Origin: Motacilla alba alba
Lineage: Eukaryota; Chordata; Aves; Passeriformes; Motacillidae
Assembly (NCBI RefSeq): GCF_015832195.1
Contig: NC_052033.1
Location: 2,852,001-2,916,000 of the forward strand
Direction: 5' to 3'
DNA length: 64,000 bases
The position numbers and the translations under genes were made by a program. This document shows, in pieces, positions 1-13,418 of this stretch (position 1 is the first letter of the stretch; the number at the start of each line of letters is the position of its first letter). Under the pieces are notes generated by a model, which saw only the letters and a program-made list of their open reading frames with translations, was not told where the DNA came from and did not search any database.

Positions 1-235
1 TTAGAGAATCCCTGAATTAATTAACTAATCCCTGATATGTAAGTTGGCCAAACTTACATCTGTGTGAAAATCTCATGACCCTTGTCCATCTTGGGTGCAG
101 CCCCTTGGGGAGGCTTCGTCTGCCCTCAGTGTACCAGAAGGCCCTTCAGTAAAAAAATCTGCTTTTATTCTCCTAACCTTGTCTGACTTCTGTTTCTAGG
201 TAAGCCTGAAAAAGGCACCAGTGACACAGAGCATG

Positions 236-892
236 GTGTGACAGTGACAGTGAGGGGACCGAGGGGTCACAGCTGTAAAACAGAGCACCGTGTGACAGTG
301 ACAGTGAGGGGACCAAGGGGCCACAGCTGCAGCACAGAGCACGGTGTGACAGTGACAGTGAGGGGACTGAGGGGCCACAGCTGTAACAGAGCACGGTGTG
401 ACAGTGACAGTGAGAGAAACGAGGGGCCACAGCTGTAACAGAGCACGGTGTGACAGTGACAGTGAGGGGACTGAGGGGCCACAGCTGTAACAGAGCACGG
501 TGTGACAGTGACAGTGAGGGGAAACGAGGGGCCACAGCTGTAACAGAGCACTGTGTGACAGTGACAGTGAGGGGACTGAGGGGCCACAGCTGTAACAGAG
601 CACTGTGTGAGAGTGACAGTGAGGGGAAACGAGGGGCCACAGCTGTAACAGAGCACTGTGTGACAGTGACAGTGAGGGGACCGAGGGGCCACAGCTGTAA
701 CAGAGCACAGTGTGACAGTGACAGTGAGGGAACCGAGGGGCCACAGCTGTAAAACAGAGCACCGTATGACAGTGACAGTGAGGGGACTGAGGGGCCACAG
801 CTGCAGCACAGAGCACGGTGTGACAGTGACAGTGAGGGGAGCGAGGGGCCACAGCTGTAACAGAGCGCAGTGTGACAGTAACAGTGACAGTG
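236..892. repeat. Minisatellite, 52-54 bp unit, about 12 copies
   Basis: Each unit starts with GTGTGACAGTGACAGTGAGG and ends near CAGCTGTAACAGAGCAC. The first units begin at 236, 290, 344, 396 and 448, giving periods of 54, 54, 52 and 52 bp. Units differ by a few substitutions and by a 2-bp indel (GTAACAG versus GTAAAACAG or GCAGCACAG). Nearly every unit carries a CAGCTG palindrome. The array decays into a short GTGACA-rich tail at 870-905. All three antisense frames stay open because the unit lacks stops on that strand. Since most periods are not multiples of three, I read this as a property of the repeat and not as coding. Confidence 0.95.
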
Positions 893-905
893 GCAGTGAC
901 AGAGA

Positions 906-3900
906 GGGACCCCGGGGCACTGGCAGGTGGCAGCTCCAAGGAGGACAGCCAAGCTGCTTTTTGGGGTGATGCTCTGCAGAAGCGCTGCCCCAGCCCTGCC
1001 GAGCACACAGCAACCACAGGCTCCTGCCAGAGCGTGCTCACGGGTCCCTCTCTCAGAGGCCAGACCACAGAGCAGCCCCCCTTAGCACCTCTGAACATAA
1101 ATATCACCCCAGGCCCCTCTGCAGCAGGCAGGCTTTGCTGTCTCCACCGCAAAACCACGTTTTTGTCTTGAAATGTAAGAGCAGCCTGAGAAAAGCCAGC
1201 TGCAAGAAAGCATGTTACTAAGGAATGTAATTGTTTTTATTACAGATATTTCTGCCTCTCTTTTTGTTCCAAGTGGTGTCCCCAGGTCTGAGCATTAGGG
1301 CTTGCCATGGAATTAGAGGCACTGGAAGAAGTGCCCTTCTCTGCCTCCAGCCAAGCCCACTCAGACAATTTGTAAGCTCACCATGACCACCACGGTGAAA
1401 TTTACTCACAAAAGCACCAGGAGGACAACAGCCATCCCTTCTGTGATGGACCCCTCCTGGTTCACCTAATCCTGCACAAGTCTAAAAGTTGCAAAGCCTC
1501 AGTTTGGGCTGCTCGTTTGAGTTTCTCTGTGAGTTCTAAACCTGCTAGGAATTCTCCTCTGTTTCCTCTTTTGGCTGGGACAGAAATACTAGGATCTATT
1601 TTTCCATGCTACAACTTTATTTCCCTGGCAAGAAGGAGCACATGGCTCTCTTTGTGTGCTCTGTGTGAAAGGACTGTTTCTAATTTTAGCCTTGAATGTC
1701 ATTAGGGACTGTGATTTTTTTACCTGCAGTGTGTACACACACATGCTTGATTTCTTTTTTGAAACCTTGAACTGTTCAGGTGTTTTGTTGTTTTGTTTTG
1801 GTTTTTTTTTTAATTAAATAAAGAGGTTTGAGTCCAAAAGCTGTTCGTTTAGACACTAACTGCCATCACTTTGAGGAGACTTCCTAGAGAAGCTTCCACT
1901 GTGATCATTAGAAAGTATGAGATTGAGGATAACAGAGAAATCTATAACAATGTCACAGAGTTTCTTCTATAATCTTATTTCTCAGAAATCACGAGCATTT
2001 TTTCAAAATGTCATCTCTGCATTGGGACTTTAAATGTCACTCACCCACAAGCTTGCAGCCAATTGTCTCTGAGCAGAGCTAATACTACACCAATGGAAAC
2101 AATGAGCAGTAAACTGGCCTTAGTGACTTCTTAGAAGTCTTGCCCTGAGCTGGGGATGTGGGGAAAGGACCCCACAAAGCAAGTGGGGTGGTTTTTTTTC
2201 TGTCCTACCAGAGCAGAGTGATAAATTCCACCATCTGAGGATGAAATTATTATTACCATTGGTAAAGCATCAGTTCTACAACAGCCCCCAAATCAGCTTT
2301 TACAACTTGGGTGATTCTGCTAAGAGCAGATGGACCAAATGTCTCAGGATGTCATGAACTGCAGAGAGGGATGAACTTAAAGGCTTTCTGAGAGAGTTAC
2401 TAGTTACTAATTACTGAAACTAATTCAGTAAGAAGGAATGAGAGATCATCTTCCACTTGGCATGGGCAGTGTTTAGACATTATTCCCTCTACAGACAGAA
2501 AGCACAGGAGTGGAGCAGAGCATTTCTAATATCTCAGCTGGAAACTTGTGGGGCCATGGGCTTGTTCTCCAGGGAGAGTTTCAGACACATGCCATCAGTT
2601 GGTGCAGTCAAATAGCAGCCAAAAGCAAAATAATGGCTCTTGTGAAGTAGTTACACAGGAATTAGCACCATCCAGAGAGTTCATCCAGCCCTACCAGCAG
2701 TTAATTAGACAGAGTGGAGTCGCCTCCCATCCACAACTGGACAGACAAGATACTTGTACCACACAGATTGTGACAACACTGTAAAACTTTAGTGTTAGGA
2801 CAAAGTGGTTTATTCCCTGTAGTCAGTATTTAGGCTGGTTGCTTTATTTCCATTTCTTAAGTGAAAAAATTATGTGGGATTCTTGTAGACAAGGCAGAGT
2901 GCTCTGGCTATATGAGAGAGTAATGTATGATGAGTAATGTATTGATTTTCTAAAAAGTAGGTTAAAACCTGTTGAGACTCCAAATGAAATTGGAAAGATT
3001 TCTTGCATGTTGCACAAAGCCAGTAACCAGTCATTCCTGAAGGAATTGAAATAGTGTTAAAAACCATGCAAAACAACATAAATACTGTTAAATTTATACC
3101 ACAAGCAGTAAAAGAACTCATTAACGAGTGCAGGAGCATATTAACCAAATATATCAGATTAAAGAAATAGCACCAATGAAGCATTTTCAGCACCTCAAAG
3201 CTGTGAGAAAACCAAATCTATGAACCAGAAAAAAACCCTGCATGTTTTCAAATTGACTGTAAGCTGACTGCTAATATAATGCAAGTTGAGGGTTACAAAG
3301 CATTCAAAAAGAAACTAAATGCTTTGGAAAACAAGTGCTTACAAAAGCTTGCATAACATGAGTGGAAATAGGTTTTTTACTAACACAGGGACCTTGAGAA
3401 ATCAGCAGTCAGTAGCTTGTCTTCAGCAGAGCCAGGAGTGGTGGACATGTTTTGGTCAGAGCCTCTGAATTCTCTAACAGGATGCCTCCTGCATGAGTTC
3501 TTGGATGGAAAAGGAGTCACTAGCAAGAGACAGGTGGGAGAAACTGGCTCCAGACCACTCTCCCAGCGTGGGATTCAGACATGGATCATGCAGCACTCAC
3601 AGCTGCTGGGAGCTCATAAACACTGGATTGCAGGAGCCACTGGAGAGATTCCAGTGTCCTGTAATATGTCACAAGCCATCAGAGCAGAACCTGCTTCTCT
3701 CCTGTCTCCTGCCCTCCTGCAAAACGTTTTGTGGCTCAACTGGGCTTATCAGCCTCCCTGGCACCTGAGTTCAGGCACGTCCTTGTCACACACACCTGAG
3801 TCAAGGGGTAAAAATGCTTTTTCCAGCTAAATTTCCCTGGGTCTGCAGGCTCCATCAGCACTAATCCACATGTGCTGACTGATTTCTTCAGTTCTGCAAA

Positions 3901-5963
3901 TAACCAAAAGTATTCTTGATGAGCCTTCCCCTTCCCAGGCACTCAGCCCAGGCCACTCCCTGCAGACCCCTGAGTCATTTCAGACACTCTTTGTACCTTG
4001 CCCATTGGGATTTCTCTGCTTCTGACCTGCTGTCCTTGCCCAGCTGCCTTGGCCTGCCCAATCCCTGTTCCACAGACTGTGACACTGGAGCTGCAGCCCT
4101 GCTTCCCACCTGAGCCTGCTTTGCTCCCAGCTGCAATTCCTGTCTTTCATCCCATGGATGGGGCTGGGGCATCACCAATACCCTGATACTGTTCTCACTG
4201 CTGAAGGTCCCATCCCAGCCTCAGAACTTCACTTCCCACCTCTCCTTGGAAACCATTTCCCTCTCCAGAGGCTGAGATGAGGGACAGAAAAAAGATGCAA
4301 AGGCAAAAGAATGAGTCCAGAGCAATTCTGTCTGCAACTCTGGGGGTGAAAATTTCTGTTTTTCTGCTTTCCAGTGTAGATCTGAGACAACTCTGCATCT
4401 TCAGAATGCTCCAGCCCTCTTTATTTAAAATAAAATTTATTTTTTAAATCCCCATTTATTCCCTGACACTCTGGAGCTAAATTCCCCAGCAGTTCATTCA
4501 CCACTGCTTGGGTTAATTGTGCTGCCCATGAAATGGCTCAGTGTGGTGTTACTTCTTCTTCTTTTTTTTTTTTTTAAATTTATTTACACAAAACCAAAAC
4601 CACCGCCACTATCGTTTCCTTTCACAGCTTTTTTTTTTTTTTCCCCTTCACCCTTGTTGTCAAGTTTGCACAGTATTGTTTCAACAGAAAGCTGATCTCA
4701 AATGCCACTCTGCTGATTGTGAACGTCCCTGTGCTGCCTCTCAGGGTTTTTACTCCTTTTTGACTAAACCTGCACCTTGTTCCAAAAATGAAAATGTGAT
4801 GAAAAGTGATTGACTACGGGCATCTCAGTTCCTAGGTTGGTGCTTGATTTGTTGGTTCTTCCTCAGCTCTTCATCCCCCCCTGAGCTGGGCTTTTTCAGG
4901 AACAAAGCCAGAATTGCTTCCAGCACCAAGTCTAGCAGAACTCAAGAAAAGTTTGGTCAATGAGACAAGGAATGCACAGGGTCTGAAGGGTTCCTTTCTG
5001 TTTTCTTCAGCGATTGGTTTTAAAAAGAAAAAGCTCACTTGCAGATTTTGTAATTAAAGTGGAAAACAGTTATTACATTGTCTAGTGGGATGCTGTTAGG
5101 GACAGTTTATACAGAATTTTCAAAAAGCCTTGAATCACTATTTTAATAAAAAACCACAACAAACCACTAAAAGAAACACATTTATTTGCAAGATATATGA
5201 AACAGGTTTTAATATATGCATGAAAATATCAAGAAACTGTAAAAAACCCCAACAAAAATACAATTAATCCAGATCTGACCATGTGAAGACAGCACCTACT
5301 TGCTCACAAGGTGAACCTGCACCACCCACTCCTCACAGTGAGGCAATTTCTCCCTCAGGTCTGGTGCACAGCATTTCATGAGCAATATCTGGAGGGAAAT
5401 GGGCTCTCCTGAGGGGCAGGATTGTCTTGGCAAGCTGGGATCTTGTCAGAGCTCAGCTCTAGAGAGGAATTATCCTGTGTGCCTGGCTCTGCTCCAGCTA
5501 TGCACTCATCAAAGACATACTGACCCTAATCCCTCAAAAAAAAAAAATAAACAATCACATCAATAGAGAGAAACTCCAGTCTCAGCCTGTCCTCAGCAAC
5601 CAGAGGCCACCCCCATCAGCGCTGCCCTGTACCAAGGCAATTCAGCATTCCTTTGTGACAGATTTTTAACTTTGCACCGTGGCCCCAACCCTGCAAAACC
5701 AAAACACCCTTGGAGGAGGCTGAGCCCCTCCTTGGCCCAGTTCCCCTCAGCCACCTGTTCTAGAAGCTGTTACCAACCCAAATTTTAGCCTCTTCTTGCC
5801 TGAGTTTTGATAAATCCCTTTGATAAGAAGGGGTTTTAGATCATGCCCAGGTTGGAATGTAGGCATTAGCTTTACTTTACCCTGGATTATCTCAGCTTGT
5901 GTTGTACAGTGTGCAGTCACTGGGTTGAAGAAACTAATCCAGCACATCACAAACATTTCTGCT
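906..5963. other. No gene recognised
   Basis: About 5 kb of mixed AT-rich sequence with homopolymer runs (for example T runs near 4560 and 4630). Open frames are short, have no recognisable motifs, and are not bounded by convincing splice sites that link to each other. I see no RNA gene. It lies 3' of CD7 (CD7 is on the minus strand) and could hold part of a neighbouring gene's intron. Confidence 0.5.
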
Positions 5964-6700
5964 GTCCCAGGGTCTTAGGTTGGACATAGGAGTATTCCAT
6001 TGCCCTCTGTCAGAGCTGGGGCAGTTCTCTGCTGTGCATTGGGCAGTTTCCTTTATCTCTCCCACAACCAATCCTCCCTCCAGGAGATCTCTGCTGTCCA
6101 TGGCCACTGAGTGTCCCTGCAGGGCTGATCAAATTCCATCATCCCATGGGGAGATGCTCTGCCCAGGGCAGGAGCCAAGCATTCCTACCTGGATACAATC
6201 TGAGCCTGGGAACAGCACAGCAGCCTTTGCCCCCTGCATTCCCAGAGGAGCAGCTTTCTTCTGCCCTGCATTCCCAGAGGAGCAGCTTTCTCCTGCCCTG
6301 CATTCCCAGAGGGAGAGCAGGCCCATCTCCAGCAGCCCTGGAGCTGCAGAGGAAAACTCCCCCCTTGTGCAGGATCCCTGCTCCAGCAGAAGCACAGCTG
6401 GCACTGCAGGAGGGCTGAGCCAGCATGGAATGGCACTGCTGCCACCACCCTGCCCACAGGGGCTCAGCTCCTCTTCTGACTCTGGCAGTGGGTTTTTTTG
6501 TTCTGTTTGTAATATTGCATTTGTATTTTTAATTTTCCTAGTAAAGAACTGTTATTCCTATTCCCATATCTTTGCCTGAGATCCTTTTAATTTCAAATTT
6601 ATAATGATTTGAAGGAAGGGGGCTTACATTTTCCATTTCAGGGGAGGCTCCTGCTGTCTTTAGCAGACACCTGTCTGTGAAAACTGAGACACCCAGGAAG
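5964..6700 (+). repeat. LTR-like interspersed repeat, copy 1
   Basis: The segment begins TGTCCCAGGG. Its 3' half matches 57712-58370 closely: both contain the same tracts around GAGGAGCCAAGCATTCCTAC, AGTAAAGAACTGTTATTCCT and CATTTTCCATTTCAGGGGAG. An internal block with the core CATTCCCAGAGGAGCAGCTT is tandemly repeated at about 6235-6310. I recognise this as an LTR-type repeat common in songbird genomes; the family name is not asserted. The 199-codon open frame across it is incidental. The ends are approximate. Confidence 0.65.
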
Positions 6701-7284
6701 ACACTAAGACCTAAGTTTAGTCATTTTGCTCATCAGCCACATCAAGACCCCCATCAGTCACGTGAGCGGCTCTGACAGAGGCAGTCAACTAAAATCTAGA
6801 CTTGATTGTGACTTTATGGGGCCATCATGGCCTTGGAGCAGGTGAGTCCACGTGGATCCAGCATTTCACCCTGCCACATTTCTGAAGTTTCTGCAAAATA
6901 GATTTCCCTGCTGTAACTCTTGAGTAATTTTAGCTGGCTGAGCTCTTGGGCAAGGATCCATGAGAGAACTGGAATCCATGCTTGTGTAGATCCATGGCAA
7001 ACTATTGATCAGAAAGAAATGAGCCCATATGTTGCATTTAGCCCCAAAATGCTGCTTTTACACACTGAACTGCATACATATGTCTAGGGTACCTGCATTT
7101 TGCTACATTTTCTGTACATTACGAAAAAAAAATTTAAAAAAAGTAGAAACCCACTTGCATATGAGATTTTTCCTTCCACTGAAGAAGGTAGGTGATAGCA
7201 ATTTCGGTTCAGGTGGTTAAAGCAGCTCTCAGAGCTCTCAGCTCTCCCCTCTGCCTGTGAGGGGATGGTCCCAGCTGGCAGAAG

Positions 7285-7290
7285 TTTATT
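7285..7290 (-). terminator. AATAAA hexamer overlapping the CD7 stop codon
   Basis: On the minus strand the last codons read GGT GAA TAA AC, so the stop codon lies inside an AATAAA poly(A) hexamer. No other AATAAA or ATTAAA occurs between the stop and about 6990. Cleavage here would give a 3' UTR of only tens of bases. A longer 3' UTR ending further out is equally possible. Confidence 0.35.
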
Positions 7291-10200
7291 CACCTCTGGA
7301 ATAGGTGCTGCTTCTGACCAGGGTGCTCCGTCTGGAGTTGTAGGACATGTCTTCATATACCACATTGGGCTTTTTCTTCTGGAAATATTTCTTCACCTGC
7401 CAAACAGAGAAAACAGCCCTTCAAAGCAGAGCCTGGAAAGACCCCAACCAAGGAGTCATTTTCCATTTTAGCAGTCCATCTACATCATCTGTTGGAAGAG
7501 GAAACACACTTTCAAAATTCCTCTCACGACCCAGTGAGATCTTAGAGGACCACGTGGAAATTATCAGCTTATTTATTTTACTTTCTTTTATGAGTCTGAT
7601 GCAATTTCACAAAAAGTTCCTTCAAGAGTTGGATGTAACTGTAGCTTTGACATAAATAATAAATGACAATAATAATAAATAAGGCTCATTCTTAGACTGT
7701 TACTGGTAGGACATGAGGTTCCACTGAGCTTTGACAGAATGATGTTACACTACTGGTTTTTAGCAGTGCTGGAGCCACATTTGGAGGGACGAGACTGGAG
7801 CCTGTGAATCATCCACTTAATTTTCAATAATATTTATGCAGCAGAAGGATCTATCAGAGTCAATTTCTGGGCACTTTCTGCAGTATATGTATAGAAATAA
7901 TCCCAGTGAAGGAAAAAAAATGTAATAATTTTTGTTTCTGGAAAGAGGCCATTTTTTTTTTCTCCCAGTACAACTTTCACACATCAGCTATTTTATGAGT
8001 TTTTGTTGCCATTGTGTCTCCCTCCAAGTTAATCTCTTACAAGCTTGCTGAGGACAGCTTTAGTCCCAATTCACAAAAAAAAATTTAAAAAAGCAAGCGA
8101 AGCAGAACAGTGAGGGGCTTTGTTCAGAGATACACACACAACACATGGCTGTGTCAACCACACAGCTCACTCGAGGTTTGTTATCAAAAGACAATAAATG
8201 TCTCATTTACGAAGGGTTACAGAAGTATAAGACACTGTGTTAGCTGCCAAGAGTTTACAGCTGGAAGATTTTCAACAAGGGCAAGTAGGAGAGCAATAGG
8301 GAGCCACAATTCCTTAGGTTTATCAGATGTTTGCTTGACTCTGGCAACATTTCACAATAATATCAGTTTGTTCCTCCAAACTGCCCCAGTTTTGCTGGGG
8401 TGACTGTACTTACAACCACATGGTACAAGGTGCAGCACACCAGGGCACAGAACAGCAGAGCCACCACTATGAGAACGGCATACAAATCCCAGGAGCTCTT
8501 CTTACATGCCTGCTCCACTTCTGCATTTAAAATTACAGCAGCATTGTTATCAATATGAAAAGGCAGAATTTTGTCAGATTAAGTTCTTTTCTGACCCAGA
8601 GACGGGGCAACTGTGATGTGTTTTAAAAACTTTTATTCTATCTTCATTCTCATTTGAAGGGCGAGACAACACAGATGTTATAATTCACGCCCTCACAATC
8701 AGAAGCAAACTATTTCTTAATTACAATACATTATAATTGTTTCTATCAGCTTTTGCCACACCATGCTGTGAATGCCTTAAAGCCAATCATCTAAAACTAC
8801 CCCTCGTGGGTCCTACTACAATGCATCTTTTATAGTTTATTTCTCTAAAGTATCCAGTCTTATTTGCAGGGCCATCCTTCAAAACTTGTTTCTCATTCCA
8901 TTTCTCTCTCAGCAATGTCTGTCCTAGTCCATGGCATCTCTAAGTCAGCATTTCTTAAGGTTTGCATACAGATGCACACTGTGTGAACCTTCTGTCAGGT
9001 TTTGAGAATTTTCTACAAATCTATTCCCCATTGAATTTTCTTTTTCTTCTGAAAAAAATAATTTTACAGTTTAGCCAAAAATCTGGATATTGACAGCTAC
9101 AGAGCCATGTTTCTCATGCCATTAGTATTCTCACTGGCGTTCCCTGTGCTCTTCCAGAGGCTGGGGGTGGCTGCGGGTGGGTCAGCAAGGAGCACTCCAC
9201 AAAAGCAGGTTCTACAACACTGATAGGACCACACACGACTAATGGGAGCAGAAAATTATTTCCTGCAGTGTTGCTGCAACCCCGAGGGCTCTGAATTATC
9301 CAAGAGCCAGGCTGGTGAGAGGTGCAGACAGAAGCAGGAGTATGTTCATGTTCATTCTGTGGTATGAAATGCACTGAGCAGAATAATGCTGGTGGAAAGG
9401 GTTTCAACTCTCTAAAACCTCAATTAATCCATATATGAATAACACACTAATTAATAATCACACCCCTGCTTTGTTGGGCTACTGTCATTTCCCCCACCTC
9501 ACTTTACTGAGTTGTTGCCCCAGCTGTGGGTGATGGCACAGAACAGGACCACAGTTGCTTTTGCAGACTGCAGGAAAATCCTTTGCCACCCTTAGGGCCT
9601 TTGTAAACCTTATTTTACAAAGGCCTCAGCAAAGCCCAATGCACAGGGTTAAATTGCACCAGTTAGACCAAAATCAAGCACTCTCTTGCTGGTTCTGACT
9701 TCAGCTTATCAAGTGAGTACAGCACTATCCTGCAGGAAAATAAAAAACTTATGCTTAGAGCACAGAAAAGTAGGAACACATCCTTGTAGCACAGAAAAAT
9801 CAAACCCCCTCTTTGGAACACAGAAAAATGAAACCTCCTATTTGGAGCACAGGAAAATCAACCCCTCTCTTTGGAACACAGAAAAGTCAAACCCCCTCTT
9901 TGTAGCACACGCTCACAGAGTGCTCAGTGTGTAACAAGGGCATGTGAGAACATCTCTGCTGTGGTCTGTGGTGCTTGAAGTAAAGGCCCAAGGACTTGTT
10001 TTGTGCTTCCCAGTGTGATCTGTTTTTAAACACGAGACTTGCTTGAGGGAATGGTTTCTAAAAGCCATTTATGTCACGCTAAGGTCAAAGAATTAGTGCT
10101 AAAAGTACTTAATCATATCCTAAAAGTGACAGATTGCACACAGTGAAGTGTTTGCTACCTTGTTTTCACCTTTTTTTCTTTTTCTAAGCTGCAGGATCAT

Positions 10201-13200
10201 GGCAAGGTCTGAATTCCCCTCTGGTTGTACAAGGCAGGTGGAAACACAGAGTCTGTTTCTGTCTCTGAGCTCAACAGGACACAAAGGAGCCTGAGCCCAC
10301 TCTCCAAACTTTCCTAGGTTTGCCTGTTCTGACTGAAGTTCCAAAAGCTTTCTGTCCACGACACAACAATAAATATTTATGATTAAACAAGCAAAAGGGT
10401 GGTACCTTTAACCAGCAGCATGGTGCCACTCGCTGAGAGCAGAGGGGAGCCCTTCACCTTCAGGGCACAGATGTAATTATCACTGTCATTTTCCTGTAGC
10501 TTGTGTAGAGTTACCACAGTTCTATTTCCTTCCCTTGAATACTCCAAGCGATTCCCAAAGGCAGGAGAAACCTCTGACACGTTGAGATTTGACACAGACA
10601 GAACCATGCCAGGCTGCACGAGAGTCCGGAGCAAGTAGAACTGCTCATCTTCAGGTGAGCTTTTCAACACACAGGTGATGCTGACAGACTGGCCTGGCTC
10701 AGGGTTGGCATGGAGTGGTGATTGCTCCAGAGCTCTGCTGAATTTAGCTAAAAACAGAGAAATTAGTGGTTATCACATGCTTAACACAGCGCATTTTAAC
10801 TGGGGAGCAAGGGGACAGAGCAGGCAGAAAGAACAGACCATAGGAATGTAGATAAAATGAATTTTTAAACATGCTTTACACAGGCTTTAAGAAGGATATA
10901 TTTTAGTATATCCTGGCATGTCATCCTGCCTCAGGATCTGAAAGGAGGACTGACCAACAGGTTTAGCTGTTTGTACAGGGTCTGCACTACCTAAAAAATT
11001 ATAAATATTGACCTCCTCTAAGGGAATACAGCCCGACCAACACGTCCTGGAGCCATGCATCATTGCCTGCTTTCTCAAGTGAGATGAAGCCACAGAGAGA
11101 TCTGTTGGTGTGGATCAAATCACACAATGTGTGTCCCATCAATGTTGAAAATGGTCTGTGAGAATGGTGTGGTCATAAATGACTCACTGTCCAGCTGGGA
11201 AGACATTCCACTGAGTTCCTCTGAGGACAGGACTTGTTCCTTTTAATATTATCATTGAAGGGGATAAGGGAGTGAGGACAGAATTTATCAGGTTTGTAAA
11301 GGGAAGGCTGTAAGCATTTCAGAAAAGAGGATCAGAATCAAACAGAGATATAAAGCAACTTAATAAAATAATTTGGAGAGACAATACACAGTAAACAAGA
11401 TGTGATTCATTTGAGAAAACACAGCCAATAAGTTTGAAAGGAGAAGCCCAAGGGAGAAGATGATAATGCTTCAGGATATAAACTACAATTGCGGATCAGC
11501 AATCAATTATATTTCACATGCCTGGGGAAAAAGAAAGGAAGAAAACCCTGTAGGCTTTGGGAAAGATGTCTCAGGTTAGAAGATCTCATTGGAAGGACAG
11601 GTACATGGAGGAATAAACTGCCAAAGAATAGTGTGGACTCAACCCTCTTCTAATGAAAAAAAAAAAAAAGACAGAAAAATTGTTCCCCCAACCAGAAACA
11701 CCTGCCAAAAGAAGCACTTCTGCCCATTCAGCAACTCCTCACTAACAAGAAAAAAAACCCTTTACTTGCTCATGCTCAACTTGCGTAAGACCAGCCTCCC
11801 AATTATTACCAATTTGTCATTTAAGGTGAATTAGTAAAAACAAAAGAGATTTGCAAAAACAACTGCTACCAAAAAAAACCCTCTTTGCTCTGCTAGATGT
11901 TTAAAAAGGTTTGACAGGTTGTTTTGGAAAGAGCTGTGGGGCATCGCTGTTTCCAAAGTGCTGCAGCAACCTGTGACTCATGTGAAAATCTGTAGCTGGA
12001 ATTAATGAGTCACAAATTAATCTTCTAGGATGGTTAGGGGTTTTTTTTGGTACCGTACTATCTCATGTGTTTTCTTCATTGTTTCAGGGAGCAAACCCAC
12101 ACATTCCTTCAAATCTGTACCTGAGCAGACACAGAAAAGGTTCTGTCAGACTCACCCACCCATTGTGTCTCCTTCCAATCTTTGATTTAAAATACAGATC
12201 TGTATTTACTAATTCATGACATAAAAGGTGGAATTGCAATACCTTTGACCACTACTATGGTTGTCTTCCCATATATCTCTTGGGGATAGCCATCGATTTT
12301 TAAAATCTCAGCGCATACGTAGATTTGAGAATCAGACTCCTGTAACCTGTGCAGGGTTATCCTGAGATTCTCCCCTTCCTTTGAACACTCGACACGATTA
12401 GCAAAGGCAGGATTGACAGATGGAGGTTTCTCCTTGGAACTATATACCACATTGAGATTCTGTATGACAGTTCTCAAGTACATCCCCACTTGATTTTGAT
12501 TCATTGGGCAAATTATGCTGACGGAGTTTCCTTCCCAAGCACTGATAACGTCTGTGGACTGTTCATGTCCTCCACCTAAAAATAAGAAATGCAATTGAAA
12601 TTGTAATATCAGAGTTCCTCCTGGTCTGATCATATCAAAGTACATATCAAAACCAACTCCTCCACCAACAGAACTGCTCTGTAAGACTTGACCTCAGTCT
12701 CCCTGTGTCATTTCTTGGCTGCTCTGGCACCTGTAGTGCCTTTCATGCCCAGTGACCTGAGCAGCTCAGCACCTTCCCAAGCTTCAAAGGCCTTGGCAAA
12801 GAAGTGGCTGCTGTCACTCACACAGAAAATGTCATTCTCTCTGTAGATTCCCAGGAAAATCCTATTAGTTCTCAAAATACAAACTTCACTAAGATTACCC
12901 TGATAATTACTTTCAGATCTAAATCAGGATTGCAAAGGTAAGAAAAAGAGGCAGAGAAGAGAAGAAAATACACTTGTCCTTTTAAAGGGGCTTTTAATAC
13001 CATCAGGGATAATAAAGATTCTCAGATTCAATACAGGAAGAGGGCTGCAGGAGGTGTAAGTCCAATCTATTTAAGAAACAAAGGCAAATGCAGAATGAAA
13101 TCCTTGGAGTTCTCCAATGACCCCAATATCCAAAGAAATTGAAGGGGGTGTATTTGTGCGATGAATAGCGAGGAATAGAGAGATCAAATGAGAAACACCC

Positions 13201-13418
13201 AAAAGAAGCTACATCAGAAGCAAGGGAAGAAAAATTAAATAGAGAGCGTTGCACGTCTAAGGCAAACATAATTTAGAAATGGTTGGAACAAAGGAAGGAA
13301 AAGATTGAAATGTAAGAAATGTAAGAGCATCAATGTTGTCCTTACCGTCCTGGGCAGGGAAGCATGGGAGAAGCAGGAGAAAGAGGGATGCATTTGGGAG
13401 CCACAACATCCACAGCAT
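7286..13418 (-). CDS. CD7: CD7 T-cell surface antigen, two V-type Ig domains
   Basis: Five coding exons: 13346-13418, 12243-12575, 10406-10747, 8414-8520 and 7286-7396, joined at canonical GT-AG sites. They give 966 nt, or 321 aa. Residues 1-24 are a signal peptide. Exon 2 encodes a V-type domain with Cys47 and Cys112, the CD7-like MYLR strand and the LRITLHRLQESDSQIYVC E-F strands. Exon 3 encodes a second V-type domain (Cys161, Cys229) with sequons NVS, NRT and NDS. Exon 4 holds the membrane segment (about residues 263-283) ending in a Cys-rich stretch. Exon 5 is the tail, with VVYEDMS around Tyr299; the same motif occurs in mammalian CD7, where YxxM can recruit PI3-kinase. Exons 2 and 3 are phase 1-1 and could be duplicated or skipped without a frameshift. 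Mammalian CD7 has one V domain (about 240 aa), so the second domain is the notable difference. The protein should act at the surface of T and NK cells and their precursors (family knowledge). The start ATG is followed at once by a good signal peptide and has A at -3. Confidence 0.9.
9757..9910. repeat. Tandem repeat of about 29-30 bp in CD7 intron 3
   Basis: About five imperfect copies of a unit of the form (A/G)CACAGAAAAATCAAACC followed by CCTCTTTGGA. It lies in the intron between the second Ig-domain exon and the membrane exon of CD7. Units differ mainly at single bases. Confidence 0.8.

Noticed and set aside
173..1158. Three overlapping antisense open frames of 248-320 codons with repeated LSLSH/HCHCH peptides
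   Set aside because: They are the three antisense readings of a minisatellite whose unit has no stop; the unit length shifts frame between copies, so no protein constraint is visible.
5980..6579. 199-codon plus-strand open frame
   Set aside because: It lies inside an LTR-like repeat also present at 57.7 kb, and the frame is not conserved in that copy.
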